A stretch of 64,000 nucleotides of DNA from RAM1 sp943372515 (lineage in GTDB: Bacteria > Pseudomonadota > Gammaproteobacteria > Burkholderiales > Burkholderiaceae_C): positions 1-64,000 of the forward strand of contig CALRYY010000002.1 in NCBI GenBank assembly GCA_943372515.1, read 5' to 3'. This document shows positions 53,487 through 64,000 of this stretch, piece after piece. A program made the translations under genes and the position numbers. The notes beneath the pieces are model-generated. The model worked only from the letters and a program-made list of their open reading frames with translations. It did not search any database and was not told the DNA's origin. Within the stretch, counting starts at the first letter, position 1. Every line of letters starts with the position of its first letter.

Positions 53487-54134
53487 ATGAGCTTTCTCAA
53501 CCAGCTCAAAACGCAGGCTAATGCGCTGCAAAGCCAGGGCGCCATGCAGGCGCAAAACGCGGACGCCAACACCGCGCAGGCAGAGTCTGCCTGCCGTATC
53601 GCGCAGCACTACCTGGGCGAACTGGCCAAACAGCTCAACGTCCTGAATCCTCCCGCCGGTAAATTCAGCCTTGACGGCAAAACGCCCTGGCCCGCAATGA
53701 AGCTGGTGAACTTTCGCACCGATGCGCGCAAGAAAACCCTGCGCGACAAGGAAGTGTTTGACTACATCTCCATGGGCTGGCAGATCGTGCCGCAGGTCGG
53801 GGCTGCCGTGGGGGGCACCGTCAGCGTGAACTTTCCGCCCGATCTGGAGCGTGTGGAAAGCCGGCTTGCCGCCGGCGCTGTCAAGCATGACCGCACGGAG
53901 CAGCGCCACCCCGAAAAGAATACCTTGCAAGCCATCCGCTTTGACTACACGACCGAGGCGCGCGGCTACGTCACCGTGAAGCCTGATCATGACAAGGGGC
54001 AACTCGCGTTTCGCGTGACCAATGCCGGCGGCTTTGGCGTGATCAGCAGCCAGTGGCCTGCCGCCAAGGTACAAACCGAGATGCTCGACGAACTGGCCAA
54101 GCTCATCGTTGCCCAGCCCAGCCGTTTTGGTTGA
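53487..54134 (+). CDS. Conserved hypothetical protein
   Basis: A 215-residue soluble protein with no signal peptide. The N-terminal 60 residues are predicted coiled-coil (Gln/Ala-rich), followed by an alpha/beta part with segments GKTPWPAMKLVNFRTDARKK, DYISMGWQIVPQVG and RFDYTTEARGYVTVKPDHD. It resembles a Burkholderiales protein of unknown function. ATG 53487 is preceded by AAAAGGAGAAG at 53471-53481. The end overlaps the following gene by 26 bases. Confidence 0.75.
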   Translation: MSFLNQLKTQANALQSQGAMQAQNADANTAQAESACRIAQHYLGELAKQLNVLNPPAGKFSLDGKTPWPAMKLVNFRTDARKKTLRDKEVFDYISMGWQIVPQVGAAVGGTVSVNFPPDLERVESRLAAGAVKHDRTEQRHPEKNTLQAIRFDYTTEARGYVTVKPDHDKGQLAFRVTNAGGFGVISSQWPAAKVQTEMLDELAKLIVAQPSRFG

Positions 54135-54690
54135 GAACACTCCCATCAAGCAAAAGGCTCAGCGCGACACACTCGCCTGGCTGGAGCGCGCCGTGATCGG
54201 CCTGAACCTGTGCCCCTTTGCCAAGGCCGTACATGTGAAGGGGCAGGTGCATTTGTGCGTCAGCGATGCACTTACAGAGGCAGACTTGCTGGCCGAGCTG
54301 CGCCGCGAACTGGCCGACCTTCAGACAACAGACCCCGCCGTGCGCGACACCACGCTGCTGGTGGTGCCGCAGATGCTGCATGACTTTCTGGACTTCAATG
54401 ACTTCATGGGTGATGCGCAGGCGCTGCTGGAAGAACTCGGCCTGGAAGGCGAGCTCCAGATCGCGGATTTCCACCCCCTCTACCAGTTCGGCGGCACGGC
54501 AACAGACGACATCACCAACTTCACCAACCGTTCGCCTTACCCCACCCTGCACCTGCTGCGCGAGGCCAGCATTGACAGGGCGGTGGAAGTCTTTCCGGAC
54601 CCCGAAGCAATTTTTGAATCCAACATGCAAACCCTGAAACGGCTGGGGCCAGATGGCTGGGCGGCGCTGGACGTAGGGCCGCACGCATGA
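54109..54690 (+). CDS. DUF1415-family protein
   Basis: A protein of up to 193 residues. There is no nearby ATG; TTG 54109 or TTG 54127 are the likely starts, both overlapping or abutting the previous gene. The DUF1415 signatures are visible: WLERAVIGLNLCPFAKAVH and ADFHPLYQFGGTATDDITNF, followed by NRSPYPTLHLLRE. Family members are conserved in proteobacteria without a known function. It overlaps the methyltransferase gene by four bases (ATGA), so the three genes look like one transcription unit. Confidence 0.88.
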   Translation: MPSPAVLVENTPIKQKAQRDTLAWLERAVIGLNLCPFAKAVHVKGQVHLCVSDALTEADLLAELRRELADLQTTDPAVRDTTLLVVPQMLHDFLDFNDFMGDAQALLEELGLEGELQIADFHPLYQFGGTATDDITNFTNRSPYPTLHLLREASIDRAVEVFPDPEAIFESNMQTLKRLGPDGWAALDVGPHA

Positions 54691-55553
54691 AGCCGCGCAA
54701 GCCTGCCGCGCAGGGCGCCACGACGCTGGCGCCCGAGATCCGCCCGGGCCAGTCGCCCGAGCTGCTCAAGGAGCTTCACATCCTCACGCGCGAGGGCAAG
54801 CTCAACCAGGACTCGCGGCGCAAGCTCAAGCAGGTGTACCACCTGTTCCAGTTCATTGAAAAGCTGCTGGAAGAACTGCCCGCGGATGCCGCCATGACGC
54901 TGGCCGACCATGGTGCCGGCAAGTCGTACCTGGGCTTCATCATTTACGACCTGTTCTTCAAGTCGCGCGCAGCAGGCCACATCTACGGCATCGAAACACG
55001 CGCCGATCTGGTGCAAAAGTCGGCCGAGCTTGCACAGCGGCTGGGCTTTGAGCGCATGTCGTTCCTGAACCTGAGCGTGGCGCAATCCGTGGACGCGCCG
55101 CAATTGCCGCATCGCGTCGACGTTGTGACGGCGCTGCACGCCTGCGATACGGCCACCGACGATGCCATTGCCTTCGGCCTGCAAAAGCAGGCGCGCTACA
55201 TGGTGCTGGTGCCCTGTTGCCAGGCCGAGGTGGCGGCCTGCCTGCGCGAAACCAAGGCTCTGGCGCTGGCGCGCACCCCGCTGGCCGAGCTGTGGCGCCA
55301 CCCGTTGCACACCCGCGAGATGGGCAGCCAGATCACCAACGTGCTGCGCTGCCTGTACCTGGAAGCCAGTGGCTACCAGGTGACGGTGACCGAGCTGGTC
55401 GGCTGGGAGCACAGCCTGAAAAACGAACTCATCATCGCCCGCTATACCGGCCAGAAAAAGCACAGCTCCGCCCAGCGCCTGCGCCAGATCCTGACCGAAT
55501 TCGGGCTGGAGTCATTAATCGGGGTCAGATTCCAATTAACGGATCCGAATTAA
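54687..55553 (+). CDS. SAM-dependent methyltransferase (Methyltransf_32-like) with repeat-derived C-terminus
   Basis: A 288-residue class I methyltransferase. The SAM-binding motif I appears as LADHGAGKSYLGF (about residues 72-84), with YGIETRADLV, the conserved TALHACDTATDDAI and VLVPCCQAEV, a pattern of the Methyltransf_32 domain. The substrate is unknown. The last 12 or so codons and the stop (from about 55515) are contributed by the left end of the RAYT element, giving an LIGVRFQLTDPN tail that is unlikely to be ancestral. It overlaps the DUF1415 gene by four bases. Confidence 0.87.
   Translation: MKPRKPAAQGATTLAPEIRPGQSPELLKELHILTREGKLNQDSRRKLKQVYHLFQFIEKLLEELPADAAMTLADHGAGKSYLGFIIYDLFFKSRAAGHIYGIETRADLVQKSAELAQRLGFERMSFLNLSVAQSVDAPQLPHRVDVVTALHACDTATDDAIAFGLQKQARYMVLVPCCQAEVAACLRETKALALARTPLAELWRHPLHTREMGSQITNVLRCLYLEASGYQVTVTELVGWEHSLKNELIIARYTGQKKHSSAQRLRQILTEFGLESLIGVRFQLTDPN
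55516..55538 (+). repeat. Left terminal repeat of the RAYT element
   Basis: TAATCGGGGTCAGATTCCAA and the next three bases form the left end. It is the inverse complement, with one mismatch, of the sequence at 56322-56344. It encodes the altered C-terminus of the upstream methyltransferase. Confidence 0.9.
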
Positions 55554-55580
55554 CATGAGGCGTACTCCAGTGAGCGCTCC

Positions 55581-56282
55581 ATGGCCCGCCTTCCCCGTCT
55601 TACCGTTCCCGGCTACCCGCACCATCTGATCCAGCGCGGCAACAACCGCCAGCCCATCGTTGCCGCCACGGGTGACTACGAGATGCTGCTGTCACTCCTG
55701 GCGGACAACGCGGCCAGGTTCGGCGTTGCGCTGCATGCCTATGTGGTCATGAGCAATCACTTTCACTTGTTGGCCACGCCGGAGTCGTCGCAGTCCATTC
55801 CCGAGATGATGCAAGCTGTGGGCCGGCGCTACGTGCGTTACTTCAACGACAGCCAGGGGAGAACCGGCACCCTGTGGGAGGGTCGTTACCGCTCGGCCGT
55901 CATTCAGGCCGAGCGGCATATGCTGGCCTGCATGGCCTACATCGACCTCAATCCGGTGCGCGCCAGCATGGTGGCCGACGCGGCTGACTACCGTTGGTCC
56001 AGCCATGGTCACTACACCGGCATGCGCCATGACCGGCTGATCACGCCGCATCCGCTGTACTGGACGATGGGCAACACCCCATTTGCACGCGAAGCGGCAT
56101 ACGCCGAATTGGTGCGTGCAGGGATTGCGACGCCTGTTCGCGATGCCCTGACGAAATCAGCCTTGGGCGGCTGGGCGCTGGGCGAGGCTGACTTTGTGGC
56201 GGATCTGCAAAAGCGCACCGAGCGCCGCGTGGCCAAATCCCGCGCGGGGCGGCCGTTTCAAAAGACTGAGCAGCAAATGTAA
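55581..56282 (+). CDS. REP-associated tyrosine transposase (RAYT, Y1 HUH superfamily)
   Basis: A 233-residue single-strand DNA transposase of the IS200-like Y1 superfamily. The HUH metal motif is His60-Phe-His62 in VVMSNHFHLL. The nucleophile is a Tyr in GRRYVRYFND (Tyr84 or Tyr87). The N-terminal RLTVPGYPHHLIQRGNNRQ and AYIDLNPVRASMV are typical of RAYTs rather than of IS200 itself. RAYTs mobilise REP palindromes and are usually domesticated single-copy genes. ATG 55581 is used. The C-terminal basic extension (KRTERRVAKSRAGRP) is also usual. Intact by inspection. Confidence 0.93.
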   Translation: MARLPRLTVPGYPHHLIQRGNNRQPIVAATGDYEMLLSLLADNAARFGVALHAYVVMSNHFHLLATPESSQSIPEMMQAVGRRYVRYFNDSQGRTGTLWEGRYRSAVIQAERHMLACMAYIDLNPVRASMVADAADYRWSSHGHYTGMRHDRLITPHPLYWTMGNTPFAREAAYAELVRAGIATPVRDALTKSALGGWALGEADFVADLQKRTERRVAKSRAGRPFQKTEQQM

Positions 56283-56344
56283 TCTGTCCCCAATTAAATC
56301 GAATTGGTGGGGAACTTCAAATAATTGGAATCTGACCCCAATTA
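56281..56344 (+). repeat. Right terminal repeats of the RAYT element (two near-identical direct copies)
   Basis: AATCTGTCCCCAATTA (56281-56296) and AATCTGACCCCAATTA (56329-56344) are direct copies with one difference. The second continues leftward to match the inverted left end. Between them GAATTGGTGGGG can fold back on CCCCAATT of the first copy. The first copy overlaps the RAYT stop region. Confidence 0.85.
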
Positions 56345-56411
56345 TTCTTCTTGGCATTGTTGTTGCAGTGCACTATCCTCCCTATCCCTGCGACATAACT
56401 AGGAGCACGCC

Positions 56412-61142
<4,731 letters not shown>

Positions 61143-61184
61143 GGCGCGGCCATCCCCACGATACAGACAAGACTGGACAAGAGC

Positions 61185-62651
61185 ATGGGAAAAGTCACCG
61201 GCTTCATGGAATACGGGCGCATTGAAGAGGGCTACAAGCCCGTGCCCGAACGGCTCAAGAACTACAAGGAATTCGTGATCGGCCTGGACGACGCGCAGGC
61301 CAAGGTGCAAGGCGCGCGCTGCATGGACTGCGGCACGCCGTTTTGCAACAGCGGCTGCCCGGTCAACAACATCATCCCGGACTTCAACGACCTGGTGTTT
61401 CGCGGCGACTGGCAAAACGCGATTGCCGTGCTGCACAGCACCAACAACTTCCCCGAGTTCACCGGCCGCATCTGTCCCGCCCCGTGCGAGGCGGCCTGTA
61501 CGCTGAACGTGAACGACGACCCGGTGGGCATCAAGTCCATCGAGCACGCCATCATCGACCGCGCCTGGGCAGAAGGCTGGGTCACGCCCCGCCCGGCCAA
61601 GCACAAGACCGGCAAGAAGGTTGCCGTCGTGGGCGCCGGCCCGGCCGGCATGGCGGCAGCCCAGCAACTGGCGCGTGCCGGCCACGACGTCACGCTGTTT
61701 GAAAAGAACGACCGGGTGGGCGGGCTGCTGCGCTACGGCATTCCCGACTTCAAGATGGAAAAGTCGCACATCGACCGACGCGTCGAGCAGATGAAGGCCG
61801 AAGGCGTCACTTTCCGCACCGGCGTCATGGTGGGCAACCTGCCCAAGGACTCCAAGGTCACCAACTGGGCCAAGGAAACCATCACGCCTGAACAGCTGCA
61901 AAAGGACTTTGACGCCGTGCTGCTGACCGGCGGCGCCGAGCAGTCGCGCGATTTGCCCGTGCCTGGCCGCGACCTGGACGGTATTCACTTTGCGATGGAA
62001 TTCCTGCCGCAGCAAAACAAGGTCAACGCGGGCGACAAGGTCAAGGGCCAGCTGCGTGCCGATGGCAAGCACGTGATCGTGATCGGCGGCGGTGACACCG
62101 GCTCGGACTGCGTGGGCACCAGCAACCGCCACGGCGCGGCCAGCGTGACCCAGTTCGAGCTGATGCCCCAGCCGCCCGAAGGAGAAAACCGGCCCATGAC
62201 CTGGCCCTACTGGCCGTACAAGCTGCGCACCAGCTCCAGCCACGAAGAAGGCTGCGAGCGCGAGTTTGCCATCTCCACCAAGGAGTTCATCGGTGAAAAG
62301 GGCAAGGTCACCGGCCTGAAGACCGTGCGCGTGGAGTGGAAGGACGGCAAGATGGTCGAAGTGCCGGGCAGCGAACTGGTGCTCAAGGCTGATCTGGTGC
62401 TGCTGGCCATGGGTTTTGTCAGCCCGGTGGCCAGCGTACTGGAGCAATTCGGCATTGAAAAGGACGCGCGTGGCAACGCCCGCGCTACGACCGAATTCAC
62501 CAACGGCTATGCGACCAACGTCCCCAAGGTGTTTGCAGCCGGCGACATCCGTCGCGGCCAGTCGCTGGTGGTATGGGCCATCCGTGAAGGCCGCCAGGCC
62601 GCCCGTTCGGTGGATGAATTCCTGATGGGTTACAGCGACCTGCCCCGGTAA
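61185..62651 (+). CDS. gltD: Glutamate synthase (NADPH) small subunit GltD
   Basis: A 488-residue flavoprotein supplying electrons from NADPH to GltB. The N-terminal cysteine pairs for 4Fe-4S clusters are in RCMDCGTPFCNSGCPVNN and GRICPAPCEAACTLN. The FAD-binding VAVVGAGPAGMAAAQQL and the NADPH-binding VIVIGGGDTGSDCV follow, with the C-terminal FAD motif VFAAGDIRRGQSLV. Ends before two stacked hairpins, including an intrinsic terminator. Confidence 0.98.
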   Translation: MGKVTGFMEYGRIEEGYKPVPERLKNYKEFVIGLDDAQAKVQGARCMDCGTPFCNSGCPVNNIIPDFNDLVFRGDWQNAIAVLHSTNNFPEFTGRICPAPCEAACTLNVNDDPVGIKSIEHAIIDRAWAEGWVTPRPAKHKTGKKVAVVGAGPAGMAAAQQLARAGHDVTLFEKNDRVGGLLRYGIPDFKMEKSHIDRRVEQMKAEGVTFRTGVMVGNLPKDSKVTNWAKETITPEQLQKDFDAVLLTGGAEQSRDLPVPGRDLDGIHFAMEFLPQQNKVNAGDKVKGQLRADGKHVIVIGGGDTGSDCVGTSNRHGAASVTQFELMPQPPEGENRPMTWPYWPYKLRTSSSHEEGCEREFAISTKEFIGEKGKVTGLKTVRVEWKDGKMVEVPGSELVLKADLVLLAMGFVSPVASVLEQFGIEKDARGNARATTEFTNGYATNVPKVFAAGDIRRGQSLVVWAIREGRQAARSVDEFLMGYSDLPR

Positions 62652-62662
62652 GCCGCTGGTAA

Positions 62663-62698
62663 TACGGGGCTAATACATCAAAGGGTTGTATTCCCGTA
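62663..62698 (+). other. Bulged 12-bp hairpin directly after gltD
   Basis: TACGGG-gct-AATACA (62663-62677) pairs with TGTATT-CCCGTA (62687-62698), a 12-bp stem with a 3-base bulge and a 9-base loop. It begins 12 bases after the gltD stop and is followed at once by a classical terminator. It may act as an mRNA 3' stabiliser, a protein-binding site or part of the mlaF regulatory region. Confidence 0.65.
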
Positions 62699-62706
62699 TC
62701 ATCCAG

Positions 62707-62731
62707 AAGCCGGATCGCATCCGGCTTTTTT
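62707..62731 (+). terminator. Rho-independent terminator of gltBD
   Basis: AAGCCGGAT-CGC-ATCCGGCTT (62707-62727) is a perfect 9-bp stem with a 3-base loop followed by a T run to 62731. It ends seven bases before the mlaF ATG, so mlaF transcription must start inside or depend on read-through of this hairpin. Confidence 0.92.
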
Positions 62732-62738
62732 CGTTTTT

Positions 62739-63557
62739 ATGGACATCCCCGCTACCACCCCCGTCGTCGAATTGCGTGACCTGAGCTTTGGTTACGGCAA
62801 GCGCCTCATCCTGGATGGGCTGTCGCTGACCGTGCCACGGGGCAAGGTCACAGCGATGATGGGCGCGTCCGGCGGCGGCAAGACCACCGTGCTGCGGCTG
62901 ATCGGCGGGCAGATCCGCGCGACAAAAGGCCAGACCCTGTTTGAGGGGCAGGACGTGGGCGCGATGGACCCGGCGGGCCTGTATGCGGCGCGCCGTCGCA
63001 TGGGCATGCTGTTCCAGTTCGGCGCGCTGTTCACTGACCTGAGCGTGTTTGACAACGTGGCGTTCCCCCTGCGCGAGCACACGACGCTGCCTGAAGACCT
63101 GGTGCGCGACATCGTGCTCATGAAGCTCAACGCGGTGGGCCTGCGCGGTGCGCGTGACCTCATGCCCAGCGAGATTTCTGGCGGTATGGCGCGCCGTGTG
63201 GCGTTGGCACGGGCCATTGCGCTGGACCCTGAACTCATCATGTACGACGAGCCGTTTGCCGGCCTTGACCCGATATCGCTGGGCACCGCCGCCCAGCTGA
63301 TCCGCCGGCTCAACGATACCCTGGGCATCACCAGCATCGTCGTGTCGCACGATCTGGAAGAGACCTTTCACATCGCCGACCAGGTCATCGTCCTGGCCAA
63401 TGGCCGCGTGGCCGCCCAGGGCACGCCCGATGAGGTGCGCAACTCCACCGACCCGCTGGTGCAGCAGTTTGTGAATGCACGCGCCGATGGCCCTGTAGGG
63501 TTTCATTACCCCGGCCCAACAGTCGCGCAGGACTTCAGTGGGGGATTGGCCCCATGA
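62739..63557 (+). CDS. mlaF: Phospholipid transport ATP-binding protein MlaF
   Basis: A 272-residue ABC ATPase of the Mla system, which moves phospholipids between inner and outer membranes. Walker A is GASGGGKTT, the ABC signature is EISGGMARR, Walker B is ELIMYDEPFAGLD, and the switch His is in VVSHDLEETF. The downstream gene, mlaE, encodes its permease with a four-base overlap. In Burkholderiales mlaF commonly follows gltBD. Confidence 0.95.
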   Translation: MDIPATTPVVELRDLSFGYGKRLILDGLSLTVPRGKVTAMMGASGGGKTTVLRLIGGQIRATKGQTLFEGQDVGAMDPAGLYAARRRMGMLFQFGALFTDLSVFDNVAFPLREHTTLPEDLVRDIVLMKLNAVGLRGARDLMPSEISGGMARRVALARAIALDPELIMYDEPFAGLDPISLGTAAQLIRRLNDTLGITSIVVSHDLEETFHIADQVIVLANGRVAAQGTPDEVRNSTDPLVQQFVNARADGPVGFHYPGPTVAQDFSGGLAP

Positions 63558-64000
63558 GCTGGTTAAACCCCGCCGATTTGGGTTATTCGGTGCGCAGCAA
63601 GCTGGCCGATATGGGGCACGCCACGCGCCTGCTCTGGCGGCTGGTGGCGCTCGTCGGGCCGACGCTGCGCCGTTTCAGCCTGGTGCGTGACCAGATCCAC
63701 TTTCTGGGCAACTACTCGCTGGCGATCATTTCCGTGTCGGGCTTGTTCGTCGGCTTTGTGCTGGGATTGCAGGGCTATTACACGTTGCAGCGCTACGGGT
63801 CGTCCGAGGCTCTGGGCCTCCTGGTCGCCTTGAGCCTGGTGCGCGAACTGGGGCCGGTGATCACAGCGCTTTTGTTTGCCGGGCGTGCCGGCACGTCGCT
63901 CACGGCTGAAATCGGCCTGATGAAGGCAGGTGAGCAGCTCAGCGCCATGGAAATGATGGCGGTGGACCCGGTGCGCCGTATCCTGGCGCCGCGCTTTTGG
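63554..64000 (+). CDS. mlaE: Phospholipid transport permease MlaE, N-terminal part (3' truncated by window edge)
   Basis: The frame is open from ATG 63554 to the last base, 149 codons, with no stop in the window. The N-terminal amphipathic helix is followed by membrane segments, and the conserved MlaE signature LVRELGPVITALLFAGRAG is present, then AEIGLMKAGEQLSAMEMM. MlaE is the integral membrane subunit that works with MlaF and the MCE protein MlaD. The start overlaps the mlaF stop codon (ATGA). The C-terminal half lies beyond the window. Confidence 0.95.
   Translation, partial: MSWLNPADLGYSVRSKLADMGHATRLLWRLVALVGPTLRRFSLVRDQIHFLGNYSLAIISVSGLFVGFVLGLQGYYTLQRYGSSEALGLLVALSLVRELGPVITALLFAGRAGTSLTAEIGLMKAGEQLSAMEMMAVDPVRRILAPRFW

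Larger units (their letters stand above)
55515..56344. mobile_element. RAYT element: Y1 transposase gene flanked by inverted GGGGTCAGATTCCAATTA repeats
   Basis: The left end (TAATCGGGGTCAGATTCCAATTA, within 55516-55538) and the right end (56322-56344) are inverted copies differing at one position in 23. A second near copy of the right end, AATCTGTCCCCAATTA, lies at 56281-56296, directly after the transposase stop, followed by an imperfect hairpin. The copies flank a single tyrosine-recombinase-like gene. This is the layout of REP/RAYT units. The AT-rich termini contrast with the GC-rich surroundings. Left and right extents are approximate. Confidence 0.88.

Overview
The window is 64 kb of GC-rich, densely coding chromosome from a motile, type IV piliated, aerobic Gram-negative bacterium, almost certainly a betaproteobacterium of the order Burkholderiales, family Comamonadaceae (Rhodoferax/Acidovorax/Polaromonas-like). 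The assignment rests on gene order recalled for that group (mrcA divergent from pilMNOPQ-aroK-aroB-dgt; gltB-gltD-mlaF-mlaE; lysA-lptM divergent from cyaY; cytochrome c4-resB-ccsA-msrP-msrQ), on protein flavour, and on a family-typical GC-rich intergenic repeat. The genus cannot be fixed from sequence alone. No gene-free stretch exceeds about 300 bases, and no tRNA, rRNA, CRISPR array or prophage was seen.

Region 1 (1-9.7 kb): the flagellar basal-body and export operon fliF(partial)-G-H-I-J-K-L-M-N-O-P-Q-R, mostly with ATGA-type overlaps. It ends at a cluster of related palindromes facing a NarL-type two-component pair (receiver-HisKA_3 kinase plus LuxR-type regulator) on the other strand.

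Region 2 (11.8-24.8 kb): a chemotaxis cluster cheY-cheA-mcp-cheW-mcp-aer-cheR-cheD-cheB. It faces a two-gene phosphorelay (PAS-PAS-kinase-receiver plus a free Hpt protein). The first receptor has a good sigma-28 promoter and is the only one with a CheR/CheB docking pentapeptide.

Region 3 (25-32 kb): an Lrp/AsnC regulator, three unassigned proteins, metK, two tandem LpxL/LpxM-type acyltransferases, an alpha/beta hydrolase and the GTPase EngB.

Region 4 (32-39.8 kb): cytochrome c4, the ResB/CcsA cytochrome c maturation pair, the MsrPQ periplasmic methionine sulfoxide reductase, lysA, lptM and cyaY.

Region 5 (39.8-52.3 kb): PBP1A, the pilMNOPQ type IV pilus assembly operon, an unusual Ig-like lipoprotein placed between pilQ and aroK, then aroK, aroB and dgt.

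Region 6 (52.3-56.4 kb): an accessory-looking block with an MFS transporter, two proteins of unknown function, a methyltransferase, and a REP-associated tyrosine transposase (RAYT) flanked by inverted repeats, one of which forms the 3' end of the methyltransferase gene.

Region 7 (56.4-64 kb): glutamate synthase gltBD, a strong terminator, and mlaF with the start of mlaE (cut by the window end).

Most of the window is recognisable core biology. The observations most worth a second look are the RAYT element and its intrusion into the methyltransferase gene, the palindrome cluster after fliR, the Ig-like lipoprotein inside the pilus/aro locus, and the unpaired phosphorelay beside cheB. No wholly new multi-gene system could be demonstrated.
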